A model generated the notes under the pieces. The model ran no database searches. It worked only from the letters and a program-made list of their open reading frames with translations, and was not told the origin of the DNA. A stretch of DNA of 64,000 bases, taken from Halpernia frigidisoli (GTDB lineage: Bacteria; Bacteroidota; Bacteroidia; Flavobacteriales; Weeksellaceae). A program made the translations under genes and the position numbers. The stretch's first letter is position 1, and the number at the start of each line of letters is the position of its first letter. Location: assembly GCF_900113805.1 (NCBI RefSeq), contig NZ_FOQT01000002.1, positions 496,001 to 560,000 of the forward strand, written 5' to 3'. This document shows positions 8,220 through 16,400 of the stretch, piece after piece.

Positions 8220-8363
8220 TAGAAGCAACAAGATTTTCGCTTCTTTGAAGATGGTACCCGCTTTCTACTATATCTTTTTTGTCATTGCGAGGAACGAAGC
8301 AATCCGTTGAAAATGATCGCAATCGCAATAACAAAAAAGGATGCCGTTTCAATCGGGGCTAAA
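8220..8363. repeat. Dispersed palindromic repeat, family A copy 3
   Basis: Same outer ends and orientation as copy 1 (tagaagcaacaagattttcg... to caatcggggcta). The centre is longer and contains gtcattgcgaggaacgaagc followed by gatcgcaatcgcaataac. It is followed by a segment (8385-8535) similar to that after copy 1, including a TATATTTG box. Confidence 0.85.
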
Positions 8364-8444
8364 AGTTTGGGTATTTTTCGTTCGAAAGGAAGAATAGTAA
8401 TTTCAAATTACGGTATTCCGTAATTATTATTCAATTCAATTTTC

Positions 8445-8452
8445 TATATTTG
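8445..8452 (+). promoter_or_regulatory. Bacteroidetes-type -7 box (TATATTTG) upstream of accessory genes
   Basis: TATATTTG matches TAnnTTTG. Downstream come the hairpin acccataaatgggt (8487-8500) and tagttttgtcatacatatata, almost the same as the leader at 3481-3516. The first downstream gene starts only at 8741, so the stretch 8535-8740 is a long untranslated leader or the remains of a lost gene; I see no convincing coding frame in it. Confidence 0.45.
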
Positions 8453-8740
8453 ATTTATTAATAAAGTCAGCAGTCATACATATCTACCCATAAATGGGTG
8501 GCTTTGTGTAGTTTTGTCATACATATATACAAGTTGTAAGATATTTTTAGGATGGAACGTTATCGAAAGATTGTCTAATGAAACTTTGATTTTTCATATT
8601 CAAAACTGTCGAAACGCTTTGACAACAAAGATTTCAAATTAAAAAAATTGTGCAACGGGTTGGAATTAACCGAAAACCTGCCTTCATAATGAGAAGTTAC
8701 TATAACAAAATAAGTAGGAAAAAACATTAAAATAAATTTT

Positions 8741-9392
8741 ATGAAAAGAACATTTTCAATTTTAGCGATTTTTTCAGTATTAACATTATCTATAATCTAC
8801 TCGTGTAGAAGTGGTGAAAATGGAAATACAGAAATGTTATCAACGACTGAATCACTTTATAATAAAAAAGAAAGCACATTATTACAAAAAAAGTACGGAT
8901 TTGTTTCTATAAGTAATTATGTTAACAAAACCGATAAAATGACATTTAATAATATTAAATCATCAAACAGTTTTTCAAAAAATGCTTTTTCGGCAGATGA
9001 TTTGGATTTGACTAAAGTCACTGAAACAGTTTGGGAAGACGCCGCAATTTCCTATACAATTGTATTTAAAAATAGTACGACAAAATTTTTGGTAGTTTCA
9101 GTTAAGAAAAATGAGACCTTTGATGTTAATAACGGGGTAATAATTGAAAATTTGGTTGATAATAAAGGTAATGGTGAAATGTTTTATACAAATGTGAGAA
9201 GGAGAAACAAAACAATATTTTGAAAATGGTAAAGAAATCAACTCAACACTTGCATACGGGAGACGACCATTTAGAGAATGTTTCGACCAAGCATACAATG
9301 ATATCTGCGATGGTTTCATAGGCTGTGTCGCTTGGTATTCTAACTCTGCTGTTCCACTTGTAGCTGCGGCATATTGCCAAATTCATGGATAA
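8741..9392 (+). pseudogene. Frameshifted lipoprotein with Cys-rich C-terminus
   Basis: The first frame (8741-9223) codes a lipoprotein signal peptide with lipobox IIYSC (Cys22) and about 138 further residues. It ends in a low-quality basic tail, NVRRRNKTIF. In the +1 frame coding resumes near 9200 as GETKQYFENGKEINSTLAYG, then RRPFRECFDQAYNDICDGFI, ending GCVAWYSNSAVPLVAAAYCQ-IHG and a stop at 9392. One base lost or gained around 9197-9212 would restore a single protein of about 216 residues. I do not recognise the family; the C-terminal part has four cysteines. A small membrane protein follows 21 bases later. It could be a real pseudogene or a sequencing error. Confidence 0.65.
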
Positions 9393-9413
9393 AAAATTAA
9401 AATATAAATTAAT

Positions 9414-9587
9414 ATGACAACTAGAAACAAAATTTTATTATTATCATCAATATTTGCATCAATTATTGGAGTACTATTAAAACTCAATCAGTACAAATTT
9501 TTTGGTAATGTATTTATTGCAATAGGCACTTTAATTTGGTTCTACTTAATTGCATTAGTTATTTATAAATATCTAAAGACCACTTAA
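9414..9587 (+). CDS. Small two-helix membrane protein (57 aa)
   Basis: MTTRNKILLLSSIFASIIGV begins a 57-residue protein with two hydrophobic helices (about 7-23 and 32-50) joined by a short loop KLNQYKFFGN. The ATG is 21 bases after the frameshifted lipoprotein's stop, in a context of AAATATAAATTAAT, so it is probably in the same transcript. The family is unknown to me. Its size and its pairing with a secreted Cys-rich protein would fit an immunity or accessory membrane protein, but this is speculation. Confidence 0.6.
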   Translation: MTTRNKILLLSSIFASIIGVLLKLNQYKFFGNVFIAIGTLIWFYLIALVIYKYLKTT

Positions 9588-9597
9588 AGAAAACATC

Positions 9598-9676
9598 TTA
9601 CAACAAGATATTTGCAAAAAAAGCCCCAAAAGTACATTGTGCATAGGGGCTTTCTTCGCAAATACCCAAACGTTAG
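9598..9676 (+). repeat. attC-like imperfect inverted repeat between two accessory genes
   Basis: Left arm caacaagatatttgcaaaaa plus aagcccc (9601-9627) pairs with right arm ggggctttcttcgcaaatac plus ccaaacgttag (9646-9676), with bulges. The right end, cgttagcggt, is 45 bases before the next ATG. Outer arms with unpaired bases and the CAAC/GTTAG ends recall integron attC sites, but the classical RYYYAAC/GTTRRRY boxes are imperfect. The inner gcccc/ggggc hairpin could also act as a weak terminator. Confidence 0.5.
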
Positions 9677-9720
9677 CGGTAATTTTAAAAAAAAACAGGA
9701 AAATTCAACATTTTTAGAAA

Positions 9721-10479
9721 ATGGATAAAACTCAAGGAAAAGAACTATTAGAAATTAAAAACATAATATTGAAACAATTCGGTCAGTCAGAATGGTTAGA
9801 ATTGGGATTTTATTTAGGATGTAATGATATAATTGAAAATCATCCTCGATTATTGAGAAGTTTAAGTTTTGGAGATGAAGATTATGAGGGAAATGTTTTA
9901 ACTGTATTGGACGAAATAATAAAACTTGACACCAATAATTTTAAAGAGATAAAGATTTATCTTTCTGAAAAATTTTCTAATCCACAAGTTTCTGAATATA
10001 TTTCAACAGCACATACTGAAGTGCCTAAAAAAATGATGACATTTTCTCCTCAAGTTTTTAGTATTCCTACTAAATCTCAAAATGATAAATTAGTTACAGT
10101 TATGCTACCATTTTCTCAACAAGGAACATTTAACGCTGTAAAAAATGCTTGTGACAATTTAGGTTTAGAATGCAAAAAAGCAGATGATATTTGGGAAAAC
10201 ACTACATTTATTCAAGATATTTTTGAGCTTATTTTTACTTCTAAAGTAATGATTGCTGATTTTACAGGAAAAAATCCAAATGTATTTTATGAAGTTGGAA
10301 TTGCTCATACTTTGGGAAAAACTGTAATACCAATTACTCAATCCATTAATGATATTCCTTCAGATTTGAAACATCACAGAGCATTAGTATATCATCCAAT
10401 CGAACAAGGCTATAAAGAACTGACCAACGAAATTGATAAACGCTTAAGAACTCTATTTCCTGAAAAAGAACTTTGGTAA
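9721..10479 (+). CDS. Death-like/EAD-type N-domain with nucleoside 2-deoxyribosyltransferase-like effector domain
   Basis: A 252-residue soluble protein of two parts. Residues 8-90 form a helical module (SEWLELGFYLGCNDIIENHP...) that resembles the small death-like effector-associated domains of bacterial conflict systems. This match is by pattern only. Residues 123-246 resemble the nucleoside 2-deoxyribosyltransferase/TIR-like fold: VTVMLPFS at 125-132, then Asp180 in MIADFTGKNPNVFYEVGIAH, with Asn185/Asn187 and Glu191 in the positions expected for catalysis. Relatives hydrolyse nucleosides or act on nucleotide cofactors such as NAD. It stands alone between two attC-like repeats, so it is probably a mobile single-gene cassette. 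A defence role is inferred. Confidence 0.65.
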   Translation: MDKTQGKELLEIKNIILKQFGQSEWLELGFYLGCNDIIENHPRLLRSLSFGDEDYEGNVLTVLDEIIKLDTNNFKEIKIYLSEKFSNPQVSEYISTAHTEVPKKMMTFSPQVFSIPTKSQNDKLVTVMLPFSQQGTFNAVKNACDNLGLECKKADDIWENTTFIQDIFELIFTSKVMIADFTGKNPNVFYEVGIAHTLGKTVIPITQSINDIPSDLKHHRALVYHPIEQGYKELTNEIDKRLRTLFPEKELW

Positions 10480-10483
10480 AAAA

Positions 10484-10621
10484 ACTACCGCTAGCAGCGG
10501 TTTTGCAATAGTGCGGGATTCTCGCAAATTTAAAGATTTTAAATATTCCGATGTTTAGTTTATAAAAGAAAGATTTATCATATTAATCCGCACCATCGCA
10601 AAGACATAAAGCGTTGGTAGC
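10484..10621 (+). repeat. attC-like imperfect inverted repeat after the deoxyribosyltransferase-like gene
   Basis: Left arm actaccgctagcagcggttt plus tgcaatagtgcggga (10484-10518) pairs imperfectly with right arm atccgcaccatcgcaaagac plus ataaagcgttggtagc (10586-10621). The outer stem is ctacc/ggtag and the inner stem gtgcgg/ccgcac; a loop of about 67 bases lies between. It starts five bases after the upstream stop codon and ends 36 bases before the next ATG, the spacing expected of a recombination site between cassettes. Confidence 0.6.
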
Positions 10622-10657
10622 AAATATAAAAACCCGTAACATAGACAAACAATTAGT

Positions 10658-11538
10658 ATGACAAAAAGATTTTTATTATTTCTTGTGCTTTGGACGACCT
10701 TTTTGAAAGTTCAAGCACAGACAACATTTGAGCAAAACTACCTTGGCGATGAATTTTCACTTTACAAAGGAGTTCTTCTGAAATTAATTGACAATCCAAT
10801 TTCAGGCTTTGACCACACTTTTTATTCAGACATAAAGTATTGTCAGTCTGCCTATGACAATAATGTAATATATCCAGACACGAAATATAATTTTGTTACT
10901 GTTAAGGATTCTTTAAAAAACAGAAATTCCTTGTAGAAAATATTATTGATAAAACAGGACAAGAGTGGAATGAATCTTCTAAAACGGATTATTTTGCTAA
11001 ACCACTATTCGTTTTGAAAGATACTGCAAGCGGACAGAAAATTTATTATAAGTATGACAAAGAATATGAGCATAATTTTCCATTCAACACCTCTAAGATA
11101 AAGTATCCAACAGACTATTTTTGCTCTAAAATCGAAAAAGAAAAAGATGAATTCACAAGTGAACTCAAATTTAGTTCCCCTTTAATGAGTGGTAGACAAA
11201 TATCACCGATGATAATCTATAAGCATATTAATAAAGGAAAATCAGTTTATTATTTGAGTTTGCATACAAATGGAAGTACAGTGAATGTTAATGAAAGTGG
11301 CGTTATAATTTTATTCCAAGATGGCACAAAATGGACACGATCTTCAAAAATTGATGTTGATGCAGGAAGTAATGGTTTTGATTATTCATCATTTATTACA
11401 TTGACATCAACAGACCTTTTGACATTTTCAACAAAGAAAATTAAAAAATTCAGACTATATATTTATGACGAAGATGTTGATCCAAGTAGTGCTGAAAAAT
11501 TCAAATTATATACAGAATGTATCAAAAACTCAAAATAA
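10658..11538 (+). pseudogene. Frameshifted secreted protein of unknown family
   Basis: The gene opens with a signal peptide (MTKRFLLFLVLWTTFLKVQA) and reads to a stop at 10936. The +1 frame then continues without interruption from QKFLVENIIDKTGQEWNESS to the stop at 11538. The switch falls in the A6 run at about 10915-10921, so one missing base explains it. The restored protein would have about 293 residues. The mature part is hydrophilic and beta-rich with no motif I recognise. It is the last gene of the cassette-like series and is followed by another inverted repeat. A homopolymer error in the assembly is as likely as true loss of function. Confidence 0.65.
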
Positions 11539-11540
11539 GT

Positions 11541-11713
11541 GCTGCTAACGTGGGTTTGGCAAAATAGGGGTAGAAATGCTGAATTGAGCATTTGGAATTT
11601 GTAGTTTTTTAGGAATTATTAATTTTGAATTTTAAAAATAGCACCCGCTGCCGCACGATTGCCCCGCCAGCGCTAGCGTCCCGCTAATGCCGAACAAAAC
11701 CCACCATCTTAAC
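11541..11713 (+). repeat. attC-like imperfect inverted repeat after the broken secreted-protein gene
   Basis: Left arm gctgctaacgtgggtttggc (11541-11560) pairs with right arm gccgaacaaaacccaccatc plus ttaac (11689-11713): gctaac/gttaa- and gtgggttt/aaacccac. The loop is about 130 bases and includes the separate short palindrome atgctgaattgagcat. A family C repeat starts eight bases later. Confidence 0.5.
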
Positions 11714-11720
11714 CCCCCCC

Positions 11721-11800
11721 GCTGGCGCGAGCGTCCCGCCCGTGCATAAATAAAAAATCTTCATAAAATGATTGGACACGAGCGTGACGCTCGCGCCAGC
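11721..11800. repeat. Inverted repeat of family C, copy 2
   Basis: Arms gctggcgcgagcgtcccgcc plus cgtgc (11721-11745) and ggacacgagcgtgacgctcg plus cgccagc (11774-11800). The spacer is A/T-rich. As in copy 1 it is followed by a shared spacer (tttattttaac...cgtcccttc) and a family A repeat. Confidence 0.8.
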
Positions 11801-11870
11801 AAAATATAATATTCGCAATTTATTTTAACCGCATTTTTCGTCCCTTCAAAAATAAAATTACCCATCTATT

Positions 11871-11978
11871 TAGCCCGGATTGAAGCGGCATCCTTTTTCT
11901 TTTTTTTACAAAAAAGAAAAAGATATAGCGGAAAGCCGGTACCAATTTGAAACAGAAAAATCTTGGTCTTGCTTCTAA
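11871..11978. repeat. Dispersed palindromic repeat, family A copy 4
   Basis: Begins tagcccggattgaagcggca and ends tcttggtcttgcttcta. The centre is a run-rich palindrome (ctttttcttttttttacaaa/aaaagaaaaag) rather than a GC-rich one. It ends 30 bases before the aminotransferase ATG, so that gene's promoter must lie within or upstream of the element. Confidence 0.85.
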
Positions 11979-12008
11979 AAATCCTTAAATTTGTAAAAAA
12001 TAATTGCA

Positions 12009-13208
12009 ATGCCAAAAATATCCCGGCGCGCGCAGGAAATGCCCGCTTCACCCATAAGAAAATTGATTCCCTACTCTATCGAAGCCAAAAAAAGAGGCAC
12101 GAAAGTCTACCATTTAAACATCGGTCAACCCGATATTGAAACGCCGGAAACTGCTTTGAATGCCTTGAAAAACATCGATCTAAAGGTTTTGGAATATTCA
12201 CTTTCTGAAGGAAATCTGGAATACAGAACGGCGCTCAATAATTATTACCATTCTTTGGGATTTAATGATTTAACAACCGATAATTTCATCGTGACAAACG
12301 GTGGTTCGGAAGCCTTGAATTTTGCAATTTCCACGCTTTGCGACGCAGGTGACGAAATTATTATTCCGGAACCTTATTATGCGAATTATAATGGTTTTAC
12401 AGCAGCCTATAATGTGAAAGTTGTAGCCATTCCATCAACGATTGACACAGGTTTTGCTTTGCCACCGATTGAAGATTTTGAGAAAAAAATTACGGATAAA
12501 ACACGCGCAATCATTATTTGCAATCCGGGAAATCCGACAGGTTATTTGTACACGAGAGAAGAATTGCAAAAATTAGCGGAAATTGCCTTGAAACATGATA
12601 TCGTCGTGATTTCTGATGAGGTTTACCGCGAATATGTTTATGATGGAAAACAACAAGTTTCAATGTTAGAATTTCCAGAACTGGCGGAAAATTGCATCAT
12701 AATAGATTCTGAATCAAAACGTTATAGTATGTGTGGCGTAAGAATTGGTTTTATGGTGACGCGTTCGAAAAAAATCCATGATGCCGCGATGCTTTTTGCA
12801 CAGGCGAGATTGAGTCCGGTTTTAATTGGACAAATTATTGCGGCGGCGGCACATCAAAATGACCACGCTTACATCCAAAGCGTTCGTGAAGAATACACGA
12901 AACGTCGAAATCTTTTGGTAGATTTATTAAATGGAATTCCCGGCGTTATTTGCCCAAAACCAAAAGGTGCTTTTTATTGCGTGGCAGAATTGCCGGTTGA
13001 CGATACCGATAAATTTGCGCAATGGCTTTTAGAAACCTATTCTCACGACAACGAGACAATTATGGTTGCGCCAATGGGCGGTTTTTACAGCAATCCGGAA
13101 TTAGGAAAAAAACAGGTAAGAATGGCGTATGTTTTAAATGAAACTGATTTAAAAAGAAGTGTGGAATTGCTTCACAATGCACTTATTCAATATAATTCAG
13201 TGAAATAA
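12009..13208 (+). CDS. PLP-dependent class I/II aminotransferase (aspartate aminotransferase type)
   Basis: A 399-residue fold-type I aminotransferase of normal length. The pyridoxal-phosphate lysine is Lys237 in SESKRYSMCGVRIG, with Arg245 as the phosphate/carboxylate contact. Asn175 in NPGNPTGY and Asp203/Tyr206 in SDEVYREY are the standard cofactor contacts; LNIGQPDIETPE at 36-47 is the substrate-entry segment. It is most likely an aspartate or general amino-acid aminotransferase of the cytoplasm; the exact amino donor cannot be read. A small lipoprotein gene begins six bases after its stop and murB follows, so the three may be co-transcribed. Confidence 0.92.
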   Translation: MPKISRRAQEMPASPIRKLIPYSIEAKKRGTKVYHLNIGQPDIETPETALNALKNIDLKVLEYSLSEGNLEYRTALNNYYHSLGFNDLTTDNFIVTNGGSEALNFAISTLCDAGDEIIIPEPYYANYNGFTAAYNVKVVAIPSTIDTGFALPPIEDFEKKITDKTRAIIICNPGNPTGYLYTREELQKLAEIALKHDIVVISDEVYREYVYDGKQQVSMLEFPELAENCIIIDSESKRYSMCGVRIGFMVTRSKKIHDAAMLFAQARLSPVLIGQIIAAAAHQNDHAYIQSVREEYTKRRNLLVDLLNGIPGVICPKPKGAFYCVAELPVDDTDKFAQWLLETYSHDNETIMVAPMGGFYSNPELGKKQVRMAYVLNETDLKRSVELLHNALIQYNSVK

Positions 13209-13214
13209 TTCTTT

Positions 13215-13667
13215 ATGATAAAATTGATTAAAATATCAGGATTTTTGAGTGTCATTTTGCTTTGTTTTTTAAGTTGTAATACGACGGCGCAAACAAACAA
13301 AAATTTAAGCACGATCAATTCTGTTTCCGTGACCAATACTTTTGGCAGAGGCGGAACAGTGAGTATTACGGCGACCAAAGATTCTTTAATTTCTGTGAAC
13401 AACAGCATTGCCACGAAAGAAATCCCGACAAAAAGCAGCAAGATTGATATCAAAAACTGGAACTCAATTGTTGCAGGTTTAAATCTGGAAGACATAAAAA
13501 ATACGCAAAGTGGAAAAAGCAGAGGTTATTATGACGGTCCGGATGAGATTTATGAAATAGTGACAAACAACAAAACGTACACATTAACCAACGTTTCTGA
13601 TCCAGTAAAGTCTAAACAACTCAAAAATTTGAAAGTTATTCTTCAAAAAATGGCTGCACAAAAGTAA
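13215..13667 (+). CDS. Small putative lipoprotein
   Basis: A 150-residue protein with lipoprotein signal peptide MIKLIKISGFLSVILLCFLSC; Cys21 is the modified residue. The remainder is a compact hydrophilic domain with KEIPTKSSKIDIKNWNSIVA and a predicted beta-rich core ending DGPDEIYEIVTNNKTYTLTN. I do not recognise a named family; similar small lipoproteins are common in flavobacteria. The stop codon overlaps the murB start (TAATG), so translation is coupled. Confidence 0.8.
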   Translation: MIKLIKISGFLSVILLCFLSCNTTAQTNKNLSTINSVSVTNTFGRGGTVSITATKDSLISVNNSIATKEIPTKSSKIDIKNWNSIVAGLNLEDIKNTQSGKSRGYYDGPDEIYEIVTNNKTYTLTNVSDPVKSKQLKNLKVILQKMAAQK

Positions 13668-14686
13668 TGAAGGAAAAATTTTCTTTAAAAAACTACAACA
13701 CTTTTGGCGTTGATGTTTCGGCAAAATATTTTGCGGAAGTGTCGACTGTTGAAGAATTAATAGAAATTTTAAACAACCAAAAACAAGAAACCAAAAACCA
13801 AACACCATTATTTCTCGGTGGCGGAAGCAATATTCTTTTCACCAAAGATTATAATGGTTTGGTTATTCAATTAAATTTAAAAGGAATTTCAGAAGAACTA
13901 ATTTCTGAAAATGAAGTTTTAGTCACTGTAAAAGCCGGAGAAAATTGGCATGAACTGGTTCAATATTGTTTGGCTAAAAATTATGGCGGAATTGAAAATT
14001 TATCTTTAATTCCGGGAAATGTTGGAACGTCGCCAATGCAAAATATTGGCGCTTATGGCGTGGAAATTAAAGATTCTTTTGTGAGTTGCCAGGTTTTAAA
14101 TTTAGAAACTTTAGAAGTCGAAGTATTTGATAAAGAAAAATGCGATTTCGGTTACCGCGATTCAATTTTCAAAAAAGAAGGCAAAGGCAAATATGTAATT
14201 CTGGAAGTGACTTTTAAATTGACCACAAAAAATCACCTCATCAAAACAGAATACGGCGCGATAAAAGTGGAATTGGAAGAAATGGGAATTGAAAACCCAA
14301 CGATTCAAGATGTTTCAACAGCCGTAATTGCAATTAGACAAAGCAAACTGCCCGACTGGCGAAAAACCGGAAACGCGGGAAGTTTCTTTAAAAACCCGAC
14401 TATTTCAAAAGAAAATTATTTAAAGTTAAAAGAGAATTTTGACACCATTCCAGGTTATCCAAATGAAAACGGCATTAAAGTTCCTGCAGGTTGGCTGATC
14501 GAACAATGTGGTTGGAAAGGGAAACAAATCGGAAATGTGGCAAGTCACAAAGACCAATCTTTGGTCATAATCAATGCAACCGGAAATGCGACAGGTAAAG
14601 AAATTTATAATTTTTCACAAATGATCATTGATTCTGTTCAGGAAAAATTTGGAATATTACTGGAACGGGAAGTGAATATTATTTAA
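13667..14686 (+). CDS. murB: UDP-N-acetylenolpyruvoylglucosamine reductase
   Basis: MurB reduces UDP-GlcNAc-enolpyruvate to UDP-MurNAc with NADPH and FAD in cytoplasmic peptidoglycan precursor synthesis. The 339-residue protein has the FAD-binding PLFLGGGSNILFT (about 44-56), the IPGNVGTSPMQNIGAYGVE segment (about 119-137) and the catalytic-serine region GNAGSFFKNP (about 236-245). NTFGVDVSAKYFAEV at the N-terminus is typical of the family. Length and motifs fit the type I, E. coli-like enzyme. It overlaps the preceding lipoprotein gene by one base and has no close downstream partner on this strand. Confidence 0.97.
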   Translation: MKEKFSLKNYNTFGVDVSAKYFAEVSTVEELIEILNNQKQETKNQTPLFLGGGSNILFTKDYNGLVIQLNLKGISEELISENEVLVTVKAGENWHELVQYCLAKNYGGIENLSLIPGNVGTSPMQNIGAYGVEIKDSFVSCQVLNLETLEVEVFDKEKCDFGYRDSIFKKEGKGKYVILEVTFKLTTKNHLIKTEYGAIKVELEEMGIENPTIQDVSTAVIAIRQSKLPDWRKTGNAGSFFKNPTISKENYLKLKENFDTIPGYPNENGIKVPAGWLIEQCGWKGKQIGNVASHKDQSLVIINATGNATGKEIYNFSQMIIDSVQEKFGILLEREVNII

Positions 14687-14718
14687 AAGACTTTTAGATT
14701 ATAGATTGATAGATAATA

Positions 14719-14803
14719 GATTTTTCTCTCGCAGATTTGACAGATGACGCAGATTAAAATTCAATAGTTTAAAAATCTGCTAAATCTGCGAGAAAAATAT
14801 TAC
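14719..14803. repeat. Palindromic repeat of the ctcgcagatttg type
   Basis: ttctctcgcagatttgacag and, inverted, aatctgctaaatctgcgaga form a long imperfect hairpin between the convergent murB and the sulfite-oxidase-like gene. Related motifs (cacagatt...aatctgtgaaatctgtg) occur at 17448-17540 and (aatcagccaaatcagcgaga) at 20114-20136. It may serve as a bidirectional terminator. Confidence 0.6.
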
Positions 14804-14830
14804 GATGATTATAATGAATTACTTCAAAAT

Positions 14831-15577
14831 CTAAAATCCACAATAATAATCATAACCTCTTTCGTACCAATAATCTTTTGGACGGTCATTAGAGAAAACA
14901 ATTGTTCCAATTCTTTTTAAATGTTTCACGCCATACTTTACAGGAATTATTAATCTGATCGGATAACCTTGGTTTGCAGGCAGAGTTTTGCCGTTCATTT
15001 CGTAAGCCAAAATTGTCTGTGGCTGAATCATACTTTTATGGTCAATTCCTACATAATACTGTTTATCCGGCGTTGACATTCCTACATAATTTAATGCATT
15101 TTCATTTTCCAAATGATAGGCTTTTATAAAATCCGTGAATTTTACGCCGCTCCAATTGGTAATTTGACTCCAACCTTCAATGCATTTAAAGTTAAAAGTA
15201 ACTTCTGTTTTTGGTAATTTTTTAAGTTCATCAACGCTCACTTTTAAAGTGTCGCCGTTATTTTTTACAATACTAATAAAATAATTTTCACGATCTGGCG
15301 CATCTTGTATTCCTACATAACCATTTACGCGAACGTTTTTTGCGGCTTCGCTTTTATCAAAAACTCGGGTAGTTTTTGTTATGTTAAAAGCATTGTTTGC
15401 TATTTTTTCATTTAAATCTAAAGTTTTGCGCAAAGTGTTTGGTGTTCCATTATCTTGTTTCTCAGCTTTCAATTTTTTAAATAAAAATACTGAACCAAAA
15501 ATAAATATCAAAAATATGACGCCGGAAATAATTGAAGTTCTTGCGATGTATGATTTAGAGACCTGCTTATTCTTCAT
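14831..15577 (-). CDS. Sulfite-oxidase/MsrP-like molybdopterin oxidoreductase
   Basis: A 248-residue protein with one N-terminal membrane segment (ARTSIISGVIFLIFIFGSVFLF) followed by an oxidoreductase molybdopterin-binding domain. The Mo-ligand cysteine is in FNFKCIEGWSQITNWSGV; MSTPDKQYYVGIDHK and NQGYPIRLIIPVKYG-KHLKRI are family segments. I place the start at 15577 (MKNKQVSKSY). It overlaps the cytochrome b stop by 11 bases, which argues for coupling; an upstream start at 15607 is also possible. With the cytochrome b it makes a membrane-anchored redox pair like MsrPQ or a sulfite dehydrogenase, acting on the periplasmic side. Substrate unknown. Confidence 0.85.
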   Translation of the reverse strand: MKNKQVSKSYIARTSIISGVIFLIFIFGSVFLFKKLKAEKQDNGTPNTLRKTLDLNEKIANNAFNITKTTRVFDKSEAAKNVRVNGYVGIQDAPDRENYFISIVKNNGDTLKVSVDELKKLPKTEVTFNFKCIEGWSQITNWSGVKFTDFIKAYHLENENALNYVGMSTPDKQYYVGIDHKSMIQPQTILAYEMNGKTLPANQGYPIRLIIPVKYGVKHLKRIGTIVFSNDRPKDYWYERGYDYYCGF

Positions 15578-16250
15578 CTTTAATTTTTTTCTTTTTATTA
15601 ACCTCAAAACCTCTTACCATCGCAATAAAATTCTGCCAGCCTGCCAAAATCACCTGTATAACGTGAACAAGGAAAAATAAACAGAATAGAATTGTCAAGA
15701 CAAAATGGATGATTCTTGCATTAGAATAACCTCCGAAAATATAAGTCAAACCACTCAACTGCACTGGCTTATAAATTGCCAAACCCGTTAATAAAGAACC
15801 TACTCCCATTAAAATAACCAAAGTGTAAGCAATTCTTTGTGCAGCATTATATTTGGTTTGTTCTGGTTTTGTTTTTCTAATTTTTAAATCATACAAAACG
15901 ACTTGAAAAGCTTCTTTAAAAGACCTTTTTTGTGGAAGCAAATATTTATATTCTTTTGAAAAAATCAGGTAAAGCACGTAGATAATTCCGTTAAAAAAGA
16001 AGAACCACATAAAGAAAAAATGCAGATTCATCCCTTCTGCCAGTCTGTAAGGAATTCCCAAAGCTGTAAAAAACTCTTTCGGGAAAAAATGAAAAATAAC
16101 AGTATTGCCGATTTTAATATTGTAAACGCTGCTTGCCCAATAAATTAGCAAACCGCTCCAGATCATCAACGCCAAAATGGGAAAATTTACCCAATGAAAC
16201 CACCTTATTGCTAGCGGGTGTTTTTCAACAATTTCCTCTTTTCCTTCCAT
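15567..16250 (-). CDS. Cytochrome b/b561-type membrane subunit
   Basis: A 227-residue integral membrane protein with four or five hydrophobic helices (about 18-36, 72-95, 130-150, 175-200). Histidines in HPLAIRWFHWVNFP, NLHFFFMWFFF and IIHFVLTILF-CLFFLVHVIQV are placed as haem b ligands. It belongs to the cytochrome b/b6-N or Ni/Fe-hydrogenase b-type cytochrome class. The downstream molybdopterin gene overlaps it, so this subunit probably feeds or accepts quinone-pool electrons for that enzyme. Confidence 0.85.
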   Translation of the reverse strand: MEGKEEIVEKHPLAIRWFHWVNFPILALMIWSGLLIYWASSVYNIKIGNTVIFHFFPKEFFTALGIPYRLAEGMNLHFFFMWFFFFNGIIYVLYLIFSKEYKYLLPQKRSFKEAFQVVLYDLKIRKTKPEQTKYNAAQRIAYTLVILMGVGSLLTGLAIYKPVQLSGLTYIFGGYSNARIIHFVLTILFCLFFLVHVIQVILAGWQNFIAMVRGFEVNKKKKIKDEE

Positions 16251-16400
16251 TGTGATAGATTTATAGTTCAGTAAAGTTAAAATAATTTACTATAAATTTT
16301 CAATAAAAGATTTAACGAATACAAAAATTCAAGATTAATGAAATTTTGGCAGAATTTTTACAGAAAAATCAATTGGTTCAAAATTTGAGAAACTTAAGCT

